Shown here in pieces: positions 45,901 to 55,021 of a stretch of DNA of 64,000 bases (position 1 is the stretch's first letter; the number at the start of each line of letters is the position of its first letter). This stretch comes from Phycisphaeraceae bacterium (GTDB lineage Bacteria; Planctomycetota; Phycisphaerae; Phycisphaerales; Phycisphaeraceae). The stretch lies in contig JANQSF010000080.1 of assembly GCA_028284155.1 (NCBI GenBank), positions 45,057-109,056 on the forward strand. The letters are read 5' to 3'. Below the pieces are notes generated by a model. That model did no database searches. It had not been told where the DNA came from and saw only the letters and a program-made list of their open reading frames with translations. The translations under genes and the position numbers were made by a program.

Positions 45901-48900
45901 ACGACGCGGTTCAATGCATCGTAGAACTTGTGGGCCACGAATGTTTCATCCGCGACCGTTGGCTCTGTTATTGTACATTTCTCGATACTAGTCGATTCGA
46001 CAACATTGCTGTTGCCGTCATAGACGTACTGCATCACGTTGCCAAGCGCGTCCGTCGTCTCAACGGTGCGATTTGCGCCGTCGTAGTTAGCTGTGGATTG
46101 GCCGGTGTTGTCCTGGGATTGCACGGTAACGCGACTTGCACGGTCGAAGACGGTGCGTGCCAGAATATAGGAACTGCCTGCGGCAGTAAGCGTGACCGTA
46201 CCAGTATGGCTGTCGGTCGTGGCGTTGGACTCAAGACCGCCACCCGTATGGGTTACGGATCGTGATGAGGGAAGCGTCGTGCCGGTCGCCAGGAACACAT
46301 CCTGCTGGTTCTCGTAAGCTCGTCCGGCCTCGTCAAATCGTGTTTCGCTACTGTTGAGGTCTTCGTTGTTGGTGCCGTTGCGGTTTGTGGGTGTCGCGCC
46401 GCCAACAGGTCCCTGAGAAGTCGTGGCGATGACACGCGAGCCGGGATCATGCGTCGAAAGCACTACATTGCCAACAGCGTCGACCGTCTGAATGTTACGG
46501 TCAAAGCCGTCGTAGATGTTCTCAATAAGGTAGTCACCGGTGTGGACGAGTTGACTACCCGAATCGAACGCATCCTCAATAGTCGCAGACAATTCGGTAT
46601 CACTGGTCGTACCTCTGTCGGCTGGGCCGATCACGTCTTCGAGATTTCCATTTCGGTCGTAGAAAGAGACGGTGATTGAGCCGTCCTCGTTTGCCGCCGT
46701 GTCCTTGCCCACACGCTGGGTGATGCGCAGATTACGTTCGTCGTAGTCATACTCGACAGTGTTGCCTTCGGGTTTGGTAGTGAGGATGAGGTTCTCATTG
46801 GCGTCGTAATTGAACGTGGTCACAAGGCTCGAAGGGCTCGATCCGGTGGCGTCGATGTCCTGCTCTGTCACGTTGTCAAGGATGTCAAAGACAAATAGAT
46901 TGGTGAACCAGCCGGGACGCATGCTGCCACCGGGTCCAGCCATGGTCGGTACTTGCGCCACGCCCGTGGCGGTCTGGTCGATCTGTGGGGTGAAGTGGGC
47001 ATAACCTGCGTTGGCTGGATCGTCGGAGTCGAACTTGACGACCTTATCCTCAGTGTCCGTGCGGACGACATTGCGATTGGCGTCGTAGTGGGTCTCTACC
47101 TGATACTCGTAGGGCTTGGGCGCACTCGTGCGGAACACCTCGCCCATCTCGTTACGTTCATAGACCGTCGTAAAGCCACGGGGGTCAGTCTGGGCTAGCG
47201 GGTTACCCAGTTGGTCATATGCGCACGACGCGCAACCTCCGGCTGATGAACCGCCTTCGTAGCGGGTCGTCAGGTCTTGATAAATGTCCGGGGTATTGGT
47301 GCGGCTGTCACGGGGAAATACATCGGTCGTGAATTCGGCCAAATCACCATCACTGCCGATGAGACTCATCACGTCGGCCGGATCAACATCGACGTGCGTC
47401 TCGCGCATGCGACCGTACTGCTTGGCAGTGACGCCGTGGGCGATGAACTGTCCGTCGCCCTCCGGATCGTTGAACGGGTAGCGGATATAGGCGGTGACGT
47501 TGCCTTCAGGATCTGAATAAGTCGTCCTTTGCCCGCGTGCATTGACCGTCATAAGTTCAACACGCTGCTGCTGCTGCCAGATCCATGGATCGCCGCCACC
47601 GCTATTGGGTACCAACTGCCTGGCTTCCGGGTGCTGTACCTTGACCGCGCTGCCCACAATGGGGGCGGCGGATAGGCCAGACGATGCGCCATCGCCCGTA
47701 CCGTCACCGTTGATGTCGCCAAGATCCATCTCGAAGCCCGCAGTGATACCGCCCGTTCCGTCAGTGGCTTTCATCTGTGAATCAACATGCTCAAGTAGCT
47801 TCTGAATCTTCGTGGCGGATGTGGCGGCGTTGTCTGTGGGAAAGAGCAACGCCTGAATCGTCGCATCGTTCTTTACGGTATCTGTTGTGTTCTGTTGGTA
47901 GTCGTAAAGAGTAATCGTCGCGTAACGGTCACGGTCGGCGTCTGTCGGCGTGGTTCCCAGATTCTGCGGGGGGAAATAGTCGTCAGAATCGTTGATCGGA
48001 TTGCCACGCTCCTCGATGGTAGCGCAGACACGGTTGAACAGCGGCTCCCTGAAGTAGCGTTTCGTTAGCTCTTCCTGGACTCCGCCGACGGGGCCGCTGC
48101 CTGAGCGAGTTGGACTGTTGATGTTCGCTGAATTGCCCGGTTTTCGCGTCTCACGTAGTAACAGGCCGCGACGTTTGACATAGAGCTCAGGCCCGGAACC
48201 AAAGTCGATCATGCCGTCGTCGTACTCGTACTCGACGCTGTTGCCATCGGGCAGGATGACTTGCAGCACCTGATTCTGTGCGTTGTACTTGATCCACGTG
48301 ACGTACTCGGTCGGTGTATTGACCCCGCCGACTTTGATCTTGTTGCGGTTGGTCAAGACTTCCTTGCAAACGACCATTTCATTGGCGTTAAAGAAGTGTT
48401 TTGTGACGTTGCCGTTTCGGTCGGTCATGACCGTCTCAGCGACGATGGGATCACTTCCGTCGATCAAGTTGGTCTTTGGCAGATCGGGGGCGCTGTAGTC
48501 AAATGTATACGAACCGCCCACGCCGCTGGCCAGGTTACCCACCGTCTCTGTCGTCACGCGGTTCTGAGCATCGTATTCCACTGTGTAACGTGGAGCCGCC
48601 GCAGGTGAGCCGCCGTCGGCAGTCTGATAGAGCTCATCCACATCGACCGTTCGCGTTCCTAGGACGATAAAGGGCGTCGCCTGGTTCGGGTACCAGACAT
48701 TGACAATATTGTCGCCAGAAGCGCCGCCACTCCCAGAACTGGAGGACGAACTGCTGCTCGATGAACTGCTTGAATCGGCGTAGCGGAACACATACCCCGT
48801 GCCGTCTGGAAACTCGTTGCCTTCGGCTGCTCGATTGACGGAGGGTGTGACCACCGCAACCAGTCGTCCCTGATTGTCGTATTGAAAGTTCAGCTTGCGA

Positions 48901-49592
48901 CTCAGAAAGTCCTCGATTTCGCGCAGCAACCCCTCTGATGCTCCAGCCGTGGCGTCGTAATAGCGATAGTTGATGGTTCGGTCGTATCCGTCGGTGACTG
49001 TATCGAGCTGATCCAGCCCCGTCGTTCCCACAGACCAAGTGTAGTTGAGTGAGTTGCCGAAACGATCAGCCGTTGACTTGATACGACCGGGTGTGGAAAC
49101 AGCCATGCCGAAACCGAAAAAGGTGCTGACATCACCACCGGATTTCGTTAGTTCGAAGTCACCGCTTCCCAGTTCAACCAGATTTGCAGCGCTCTTGTTG
49201 CCTGCCGATGAATACGTTGAACCCACTTTCGCGAATACTTCCTGTGTGTTCATACCGGACAGCCAGGCAATATCACCGTTGGGCTGCTGTTCAAGACGGT
49301 CGTACTGCGGGTAGTTGAATCCCCTGCCCAGTACATCTTGGACGCCGCTATCGCCCAAATAGGCAAGTCCAAAGTCCCAGTTCGCCTTGCCGAGCCCGGC
49401 AATCGACAGCAGGGGCAACTGGAATCGAAACTGCCCAGTTAAAAGGATGGTCGAATTCTCGCCACTTGTTGCCGGACACGCGACGGATTCGACCGTTCCG
49501 TCACATGCCTCGCACTCACACGTAACTTCGAGCATATCATCAATGCCAGATGACGACGAGCTACTGCTGGACGACGAACTGCTGGACGACAT
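42993..49592 (-). CDS. RHS/YD-repeat polymorphic toxin with M91-like metalloprotease domain
   Basis: A 2199-residue protein without a Sec signal. It starts with a 14-Ser tract, a short Cys-rich segment (CECEACDG) and a globular start, has a second Ser tract near residues 273-285, then about 1600 residues of YD repeats (for example YDYDERNLR, YEYDALNRL), and the RHS core end FYSPDQGRFVSRDPIEYLGGLNLY followed by DPYGL. After it comes a distinct about 220-residue C-terminal domain with HELQH at 2100-2104 (bases 43281-43295), then FRAVRTQNTIYEEL, similar to the M91 zinc metalloprotease effectors (NleD-like), in which this second block supplies a Glu. The RHS shell encapsulates the toxin; the export route is not shown in the window. 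The Ser codons are mixed TCN/AGY, so the tracts are kept by selection. Confidence 0.9.
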   Translation of the reverse strand: MSSSSSSSSSSSSSSGIDDMLEVTCECEACDGTVESVACPATSGENSTILLTGQFRFQLPLLSIAGLGKANWDFGLAYLGDSGVQDVLGRGFNYPQYDRLEQQPNGDIAWLSGMNTQEVFAKVGSTYSSAGNKSAANLVELGSGDFELTKSGGDVSTFFGFGMAVSTPGRIKSTADRFGNSLNYTWSVGTTGLDQLDTVTDGYDRTINYRYYDATAGASEGLLREIEDFLSRKLNFQYDNQGRLVAVVTPSVNRAAEGNEFPDGTGYVFRYADSSSSSSSSSSSSSGSGGASGDNIVNVWYPNQATPFIVLGTRTVDVDELYQTADGGSPAAAPRYTVEYDAQNRVTTETVGNLASGVGGSYTFDYSAPDLPKTNLIDGSDPIVAETVMTDRNGNVTKHFFNANEMVVCKEVLTNRNKIKVGGVNTPTEYVTWIKYNAQNQVLQVILPDGNSVEYEYDDGMIDFGSGPELYVKRRGLLLRETRKPGNSANINSPTRSGSGPVGGVQEELTKRYFREPLFNRVCATIEERGNPINDSDDYFPPQNLGTTPTDADRDRYATITLYDYQQNTTDTVKNDATIQALLFPTDNAATSATKIQKLLEHVDSQMKATDGTGGITAGFEMDLGDINGDGTGDGASSGLSAAPIVGSAVKVQHPEARQLVPNSGGGDPWIWQQQQRVELMTVNARGQRTTYSDPEGNVTAYIRYPFNDPEGDGQFIAHGVTAKQYGRMRETHVDVDPADVMSLIGSDGDLAEFTTDVFPRDSRTNTPDIYQDLTTRYEGGSSAGGCASCAYDQLGNPLAQTDPRGFTTVYERNEMGEVFRTSAPKPYEYQVETHYDANRNVVRTDTEDKVVKFDSDDPANAGYAHFTPQIDQTATGVAQVPTMAGPGGSMRPGWFTNLFVFDILDNVTEQDIDATGSSPSSLVTTFNYDANENLILTTKPEGNTVEYDYDERNLRITQRVGKDTAANEDGSITVSFYDRNGNLEDVIGPADRGTTSDTELSATIEDAFDSGSQLVHTGDYLIENIYDGFDRNIQTVDAVGNVVLSTHDPGSRVIATTSQGPVGGATPTNRNGTNNEDLNSSETRFDEAGRAYENQQDVFLATGTTLPSSRSVTHTGGGLESNATTDSHTGTVTLTAAGSSYILARTVFDRASRVTVQSQDNTGQSTANYDGANRTVETTDALGNVMQYVYDGNSNVVESTSIEKCTITEPTVADETFVAHKFYDALNRVVAQAYQGADGTIRNDPTDDETLFTFTGYDSRSNVTLAIDPKSNTGLTVYDGASRVVELHEHLRERGQGDEPPTANNTFLGASGGTIRTISRYDGNSRVIELIDDRGAPTTYQYDTLDRRTVITFIDGSTRTNEYNGASDVITYTDENGSDFASTFDPIGRKTQCDFTRASGVNGTTQQTFQYDGLSRTTFARDSVSATNADTTLVYDSLSRVLEDSQVLSGNTRNATNSAFESYPVSEFTYPQGRQISNAYDMLYRRTLVEDTSGGADIAAWEFFGPSRDVEVTLGNGLICTAMNNARARSAIQDGQSIPAWGDNSSDRLGFDGAGRKVTKRYLAGGVNGTTHAYDDPESVVGFTTEFDNASNKLYERHLHAESRSHLYEPFTNGQPDGGYDSIDRLRQYQRGILSSTGGGGPSGGGGSVTMPISLPNTDEARTYDLDGLGNWKKTVFTPEGGSETTQRRDHNYLNEITRTVEGAVTTGFAYDGTVGASNGNLTDDGTRLYEYDALNRLLVVKKKSGDLTIGTYTYDAIGRRIRKVISNGGLSGNITNGTTDFVYRGWQCIEERDGSNGPAKLYVWGRYIDELIQQRNDPAGIPADFYVLSDLLYRGTALTDVSGSIIEAYDTDAYGNTIIFDASGTGGDWWADDAQQADSASCDFIFTGRRYDTETELYQYRVRFYSPDQGRFVSRDPIEYLGGLNLYEGQFAAHIALDPYGLRIYIGRDENTVTPDTTFLRAVNTLCPCVDLAASPVTVKHTAVLPSGATTKPITKHYFQFYAKDKGDSQEDFCSCIEDHLSGCILVHDLIGNPEPSIKLILRPNYQNGLFRPRSPHALADLPQTIHWNPNWAGGREPSGPNATEEQQQNNALAILGHELQHGWDWTYMRKEWVKLKAMERRRYFEFRAVRTQNTIYEELTAQPGTRSSYGGLGNVVDSEGQPNHQKPCFTDQHCDCDAWYDQIQKKEGWGSVPKSS

Positions 49593-50487
49593 GGCCTACC
49601 CCTTTGGTGATCGAAACGACTCGCCACACAAGCACACACATTCATCGGCGCAGCGCATACCCACGCCGCGTGTTCTCATCCCGGTCGGTTGGGTTGTCGA
49701 AGCTTCCGTCTACTGTGCTACTTTACCCACGTGTATCGCGTTCACGGTCTTCATCGGGGGCGATTAGTTTTGTCGAGATTCCTCGGCTCCGACAACAGGA
49801 TCGAGCCGGCATCGTGTGTGTGCACAAAAGCGGCACGACGATTAACCAAGGTGTTGGCGTGGGGTGATTTGCGTCGATTACTACGCCTTGAATCAGGCAC
49901 GACGCACAAACAGATTGTGCGCGCACCCGTCCCGGAACTGATGATTAAGCAAAACGAAGTGGGTCGCTGCCATCCCCACAAAGCACTGCTACACGATTGA
50001 TATGATGTACGCATGCGACGGCGCTCCATGATCGGATCGCCGTAAGCTACACTCAAGCGGGCAGAACGCTTGAGCATACTTACAGCGCCCACGGTTGAGA
50101 CCTCTTGGCGGACCACAACGGTGTTTTCTCTGACGAACCCCTGGAAGCCGTCGCCCCGGCGGCTACCCATGCACTGTTAAAGGCAGTATGACGAGTTCGG
50201 CGAGCCGTGTCAAGAGGAAAGTGCGAGGATTTCGCAATACAAGCTGCGGACAGGCTGAGTGAGTGCAGCCAGGAATGGTCGGTGCGCTCGTCTAACAAGG
50301 ATTGTGCGAACTCTTACTAGCTGCACGTTAGGTTGCGACGGGGAGTATCGTGAGGTCAAATCTCACCAACCGCTTACACAGCGCGTATTAACAACAATAC
50401 TTGTCCTGTCTTAAGACTATCGGCGTTAAGCCGATAAACAGACATACTCAGGGCAGACTCAACGGGAAACGATGCGCAAGAGGTTTC
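49593..50487. other. Long gap upstream of RHS toxin gene
   Basis: About 900 bases without a credible gene. It holds the RHS promoter, an eight-pair hairpin CTCAAGCG / CGCTTGAG at 50050-50074, and a short + frame near 50188 (ASRVKRKVRGFRN) resembling the tail of an ISL3-type transposase, perhaps a relic. Nothing else recognised. Confidence 0.4.
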
Positions 50488-51897
50488 TTAGGACACGTCT
50501 ATACCCGATGCACGCCCAGTCTGTGGATCAGTACGTGGCTGAGATTCGGCCGTCCTAATACCGACATTCGTGGACGCAAGAGGTCGTCGAGTCGAATCAG
50601 GATCGACTCCCGCGCGTAACGCGGCGATCAGACCCGCGGCCTCCCAGTAATTATCGACGCGCCAGAACTGTCCAGGAGCCCACGGTAGTAAGCTCAGATC
50701 ATTCTTCATGATATTTTTATTCTCGCGAACGGCAATCGTGAGAATTCCCTGCTCCACAGCGGCCAAGGTAGGCAGCCCCAGACAACCATCAGGAATAACT
50801 AGACAAGATAGGTCTTCAGCAGTCACGACGCCTGGAACAATCATCGTCTCCTGCGCAGACACAATGTGTGGGCTGCGCTGCAGACCCTTCAATGTACATT
50901 GTAGAAAGGTCGCGGAAACTGCCTCTGCAGCCATACGTGGGTCCACTATTCCGGGGTCGGCATTGGCTACCTCCCTTGACTCGAACATGGGTGAATGTGC
51001 CGTGGGCACGTCAAAAATGCTTGACAGCGCATGTGTGAGCATGGCTTCCACGCCTCCCCACGGATTCACCATTTCACCTTGTGCGTCGAAGTAACCTTGG
51101 TGGAACTCACTAGGCACGTCAATGACCGAGGAGATTGCCACAGCATCAAACTGACTACGCCGACTTTCTAGTAACTCCACCAAGCCGGCTAATTCTTCGA
51201 CTCGTCCAGCGGCCCTCCCTGATGTGGCGAATCGCGCTCGAAGTCGCACGGGCGGATCAAGGCAGATCACCTCAGGGCAATTCAACCCGTACGATGCGCG
51301 GGCGCCGCTAACCGCATTCACAGCCGCTCTGATAAAGAGCTTGTCCAGGTGGTTGTCGATGACCACCAGTACCCGATTTGAACGAACGGGTTGAAGGCCT
51401 ACATTGCCCATCAGCAAACGACAGAGTACGCTGCCTTCAACGTAGAGTGAGTTGGCCGGCATCTCATTGATGTCAGATGCATTAACGATATTGGGATGCA
51501 GGATGAGTTGATCAGACACCTGCGCCATGAGTTTTGCTACCGGCGCAGCATCGCCCGCGTGCCCGCCCAGCTCTGCTCCAACACCCGTTGGAATAACGAG
51601 TACGGTCGTGAACTGTTGATTCCTCTCTATGGCACGTCGCCGAAACGCAAAAATCTGCTCGGGATCGACAGGGGCATCTTCTTCGCACACAGCGAAGCCG
51701 CCGACCTCACAATGCCACTTCGCCGTGTCAGAAGCTGTTACGGCAATACGAATTGGTACGAAACATTCCCCAGCTTGCTCACGAACTGCTTGGATAACAG
51801 GCTCAATCAGACCGCCACGTATCGGAGCAGGAATCGTCAGTTCAAATTCAGACAGTAGCACGAGTGTCAACTCCACATCGGGACGCAAAGTCCTCAT
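50488..51897 (-). CDS. DUF3326 family protein
   Basis: Up to 469 residues. The family is recognised by VIPTGVGAELGGHAGDAAPVAK and HPNIVNASDINEMPANSLYVEGS near residues 100-155; DUF3326 is known from cyanobacteria, plant plastids and scattered bacteria, with no established function. The longest frame overlaps the decarboxylase gene by 50 bases; a GTG at 51861 with GGAG upstream is a good alternative start and would shorten the overlap to 14 bases. Coupling to an amino-acid decarboxylase suggests a role in the same pathway (inference). Confidence 0.75.
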   Translation of the reverse strand: MRTLRPDVELTLVLLSEFELTIPAPIRGGLIEPVIQAVREQAGECFVPIRIAVTASDTAKWHCEVGGFAVCEEDAPVDPEQIFAFRRRAIERNQQFTTVLVIPTGVGAELGGHAGDAAPVAKLMAQVSDQLILHPNIVNASDINEMPANSLYVEGSVLCRLLMGNVGLQPVRSNRVLVVIDNHLDKLFIRAAVNAVSGARASYGLNCPEVICLDPPVRLRARFATSGRAAGRVEELAGLVELLESRRSQFDAVAISSVIDVPSEFHQGYFDAQGEMVNPWGGVEAMLTHALSSIFDVPTAHSPMFESREVANADPGIVDPRMAAEAVSATFLQCTLKGLQRSPHIVSAQETMIVPGVVTAEDLSCLVIPDGCLGLPTLAAVEQGILTIAVRENKNIMKNDLSLLPWAPGQFWRVDNYWEAAGLIAALRAGVDPDSTRRPLASTNVGIRTAESQPRTDPQTGRASGIDVS

Positions 51898-53059
51898 AGG
51901 TAAACTGTTTCGTCAAGACCAATTCCCCGGACTCGGTCACGATATAAACTGTAGGAAGATTGATGCCGTTGAACATATGGGCCTTCACGATCGAGTAGGC
52001 GCCGGCATTCTCAAATACAATGCACGACCCAATCTCGAGCGGGTCGGTGAAGGAGTAAGTGCCAAACACATCTCCCGCTAAGCAACTACAGCCGACCAAC
52101 TGATAGGTGTAGCGACTGCCCTCTATGTGGCCTTGTACGTCAGGCTCAAACTGAAACTCAAACACTTCCGGCCAATGATTGACTGTTGTGTCAAGAACAG
52201 CAACCTTATTGCCATCGATCTCAGTGCAATCGACGACGGACGCAACTAGAACCCCCGAATTGCGAACAACAGCAGCACCAGGCTCAACCATTACCTGCAA
52301 ATCGAATGTACGCCGAAGAATATCAACTATGGTCGCAAAGGTAGATAAGTCATTGATCTCATTGAGCAGGTAGCCGCCGCCCATGTTGAGCCAGTCGACC
52401 GATTCGAGTAATTCGGGGGTCGAATCCGCGATGGCGTCAACCGTCTGTCGAAGATCCCCTAGATGCATTGAATCGCAATTCGAATGGAAATGTAGGCCTC
52501 GCAAACCTCCGGAGAGCAGCCTTCCTTTACCTGAAGCTTCACGTAACGCAGACAAGGGTACCCCCAACTTTGATCCGGTACGGCACGGATCATAGCGGCT
52601 ATCGCGAAGGAACGATTGTTCTGGATTAATTCGTAAGCCGGCCGCGATCGAGGGAGCGAGTCTACGTCGTAAGCCACGCACCTGTTCGACCGAATTGAAT
52701 GTGACAAAGTTACAATATCGATTGATTTGGTCAATATCCTGTGGTCGAATACCCGGACTAGTCAAGTGTACTGTCTGCCCCGCATTTGCGATGGTACGAG
52801 CATATCGCGCTTCAAACGGGGAACTGCAGGCGAATCCATCTGTATACTTGGAGATGACTTCTACAACGGGTTGAATGGCGCTGGCCTTTAGCGAATATAG
52901 AAAACTGCATCCAACTGTATTGCACACGGACTCTATTCGGCGCACAACCTTGTCCAATGTACGAAGATCGATGACATAAGCCGGCGTAGTCAGGGCAGGT
53001 GCAACTCCTTGGGCAGCGTGCTCCAGCGCGGGCATATCCGTGTCAATTTGAGAATACAT
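51848..53059 (-). CDS. nspC: Carboxynorspermidine decarboxylase-like PLP enzyme
   Basis: The start at 53059 is preferred since it begins after the upstream stop (53070); the frame extends to 53116. The 403-residue product is an alanine-racemase-fold group IV decarboxylase closest in motifs to NspC: TPAYVID, PLP lysine in LYSLKAS (about K58), INPEQSF, YDPCRTGSKLGVP, GLHFHSNCDS, LNMGGGYLLNE, VEPGAAVV, and GCSCLAGDVFGTYSF with the catalytic Cys region. NspC decarboxylates carboxynorspermidine or carboxyspermidine to the triamine. The dehydrogenase partner is not in the window, and the specificity could have changed, since the operon contains DUF3326 instead. Gene symbol is therefore tentative. 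Confidence 0.8.
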   Translation of the reverse strand: MYSQIDTDMPALEHAAQGVAPALTTPAYVIDLRTLDKVVRRIESVCNTVGCSFLYSLKASAIQPVVEVISKYTDGFACSSPFEARYARTIANAGQTVHLTSPGIRPQDIDQINRYCNFVTFNSVEQVRGLRRRLAPSIAAGLRINPEQSFLRDSRYDPCRTGSKLGVPLSALREASGKGRLLSGGLRGLHFHSNCDSMHLGDLRQTVDAIADSTPELLESVDWLNMGGGYLLNEINDLSTFATIVDILRRTFDLQVMVEPGAAVVRNSGVLVASVVDCTEIDGNKVAVLDTTVNHWPEVFEFQFEPDVQGHIEGSRYTYQLVGCSCLAGDVFGTYSFTDPLEIGSCIVFENAGAYSIVKAHMFNGINLPTVYIVTESGELVLTKQFTYEDFASRCGVDTRATV

Positions 53060-53069
53060 GTCCACGCTA

Positions 53070-54269
53070 TTACTCCGAGCCGCCATCTGAACGCAGCCGT
53101 TCAAAGACTCGTTCAAAGAAAAAGCCGGAGCCGACGGCCCAAATCACAGCTAGTCCGATGTCCTTCAGCGCCGCCCCCTCTACATCAGGAACCATACTGC
53201 CGTTAGATATGAGTCCGCCAGCAATCGTCGAAAATGTCAATACACCTGCGACGAGGCCGAGAACAGCGCCATGTACGGCGCGCCACAACTCTCGCTTGCC
53301 ATCGGTGTTGCCGATTTCTACAACGTCGGAACGATGGAAACCGTGTAGCACCGCGGCAAAAGCCCCCGCCATTCCCAACGCTGCCCAATGAAAAAAGTAT
53401 AATCGCGCGCCTGAACCGCTGTTGTCAGCATATGTAAGTGGCAAAAGGCCCATTGTCAACAGAGTTGGAATGGCAACGAGGCAGAAGATGCTGAGGCTGC
53501 GATAAATTGAGGAGCCTTGCGCCCAGTTGGCCTCGTAGTTTGCAACGTGTTCGAGAAGCGTAGTTAAGACTGCTCGCAGGCCTTCTGCAGCGTCATCGCG
53601 TTCCTTGGCAGACGGCCTCTTGTCATCAGGGCCTTTCGTATCGAGGTCGGTGATTTGTCCAATGGCAGAGTGCACCCGTTCTTGCCATTGGCCGTAATGC
53701 TTGCGATCATATCCACCGTAGGCATCTTCATTCGCATAGTCCTCAAGATCTTCTAGCGTCGACTGCGCACGGGTAATCAAGTCATCGGTCTTGAGAAACT
53801 CTACAAGCAACTGGTTCAAGGAGAGAACCTCGTACTCAGTCCAAGCATCTTTACCTAGGTCCTGTAACCGCTCCATCTCCTGAACGACAGCATCGCTCTT
53901 TTGTTTGTACGGTGACGGTCGTTCGACGCTTCCCGGACTGTCATCCTCTGCTAGGCGCGGGCCTACACTGCGAACTTCGGCAAATATGGCATCTACAACA
54001 CTGGCGTCCGCAAGCCTCGAGCGATGTGCGATTAGATTGCGCCGAACAAAGAGGTGTAGGGCAACACCGAGTGGAAGCAATGCAAGAGCGAGATAAACAA
54101 AACAGGGGGACCAGTTGAGCTTGCGCATACAAAGTTCTTCGATCGTATAGCCAATGGCAATTGCGCACGTGGCCCAAGTCCCCACCAACAAGCAATACTG
54201 CCAGTGCGTAAGCTGAGGTGGCAGCGTCGGCTGCTTCATACCGCTCGTATTGTCCGCTGGCTGGTTCAT
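53070..54269 (-). CDS. Multi-pass membrane protein, unknown function
   Basis: A 399-residue protein with two N-terminal membrane helices (about 26-42 and 57-73), a soluble acidic helical middle (about 80-250) and four C-terminal helices (about 259-275, 290-308, 333-350, 370-388). No family recognised. It precedes the decarboxylase gene, with the possible decarboxylase start overlapping its end, so the three genes form one transcript. It could be a sensor, channel or anchoring protein for the pathway; that is speculation. Confidence 0.7.
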   Translation of the reverse strand: MNQPADNTSGMKQPTLPPQLTHWQYCLLVGTWATCAIAIGYTIEELCMRKLNWSPCFVYLALALLPLGVALHLFVRRNLIAHRSRLADASVVDAIFAEVRSVGPRLAEDDSPGSVERPSPYKQKSDAVVQEMERLQDLGKDAWTEYEVLSLNQLLVEFLKTDDLITRAQSTLEDLEDYANEDAYGGYDRKHYGQWQERVHSAIGQITDLDTKGPDDKRPSAKERDDAAEGLRAVLTTLLEHVANYEANWAQGSSIYRSLSIFCLVAIPTLLTMGLLPLTYADNSGSGARLYFFHWAALGMAGAFAAVLHGFHRSDVVEIGNTDGKRELWRAVHGAVLGLVAGVLTFSTIAGGLISNGSMVPDVEGAALKDIGLAVIWAVGSGFFFERVFERLRSDGGSE

Positions 54270-54587
54270 TCACTGACCGTCCCGTGCGGTGAAGGACGTA
54301 CTACCCAGGGCATTGCCGCAACACCCAGGGACGATCATACCATCGCGTGGACTACTGTGCGAAGGGTTCTCCACCAGCCCACCACATACACCGGGGTTCA
54401 TCCACCGGGATGCGCCATCTGAGTGTAACTGTCCCTGCGATCACAAGTTGATGTCAACCCCTACAGGGTCGCCAGCTTCCACAACGGCATCAATCACTCG
54501 GCTGGCGTCCACAAGGCCAGTCATATGAGAATGCACGGCAACTATGAGAGCCGTCTAGGCATTGGAAAGGAAGGTGCGCGACTACCG
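54270..54587. other. Gap with decaying sequence
   Basis: No intact gene. On - at 54441-54558 a short frame (VDASRVIDAVVEAGDPVGVDINL) reads like the end of a protein and may belong to a decayed gene downstream of the Argonaute remnant. Confidence 0.3.
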
Positions 54588-54752
54588 TTACATGAATAGA
54601 CGGTAGTCGTACGATGACGAGCCAAAGCGTTCCAATAGCGATCCGATTCTGGCGATCTCGTTCGACGACTCCAGCGTCGCCGGTAATTTGGTGTACATGT
54701 CAAACGTATTCCAGTTCATCTTTGAGAGCGCCATGATCTCAAAGTATGCTTT
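54588..54752 (-). pseudogene. Prokaryotic Argonaute PIWI-domain C-terminal remnant
   Basis: The 54 visible residues have the pattern of a PIWI C-terminus: FEIMALSKMNWNTFDMYTKLP, then ATLESSNEIARIGSLLERFG and a YDYRLFM end. In pAgo proteins the LTKxNWN block followed by an LP-T helix is typical. Upstream the frame is blocked by a TAA at 54753-54755, but reads on in related fashion (TPAIMRGVRTG and HLRDDSI) through four stops; each could come from one C-to-T change in CAA or CGA. No MID or PAZ region was found. The gene is dead. Identification rests on a short segment. Confidence 0.5.
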
Positions 54753-55021
54753 TTAAATACTATCATCACGCAGGTGTTAGCCCGTTCACACGCCTCACAT
54801 GATGGCGGGAGTGCTGCAGAGTGGGGCCGTCATGGTCAATACACCTGTTTGACGGCCTTAAACTCGCCCTTGCATGTCATTGCACGGCGACATGATTGTC
54901 CCGAATGGTCTATAAACCTCCGTAGTCTCATAGACTGAACTGACTACGTGTGCGGCTTCTTTGTGAAGGCGTGTTGCAGAGAGGACCCAATTTAGGTCAG
55001 ATCCCGGTGGGAGCCTAGGCC

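Noticed and set aside
49919..49948. Further motif-like site GCGCACC-N15-GATTAAG
   Set aside because: The right half matches too poorly; not counted as a copy.
50188..50250. Possible ISL3 transposase tail
   Set aside because: Only about 15 residues are suggestive; kept as a note in the gap entry.
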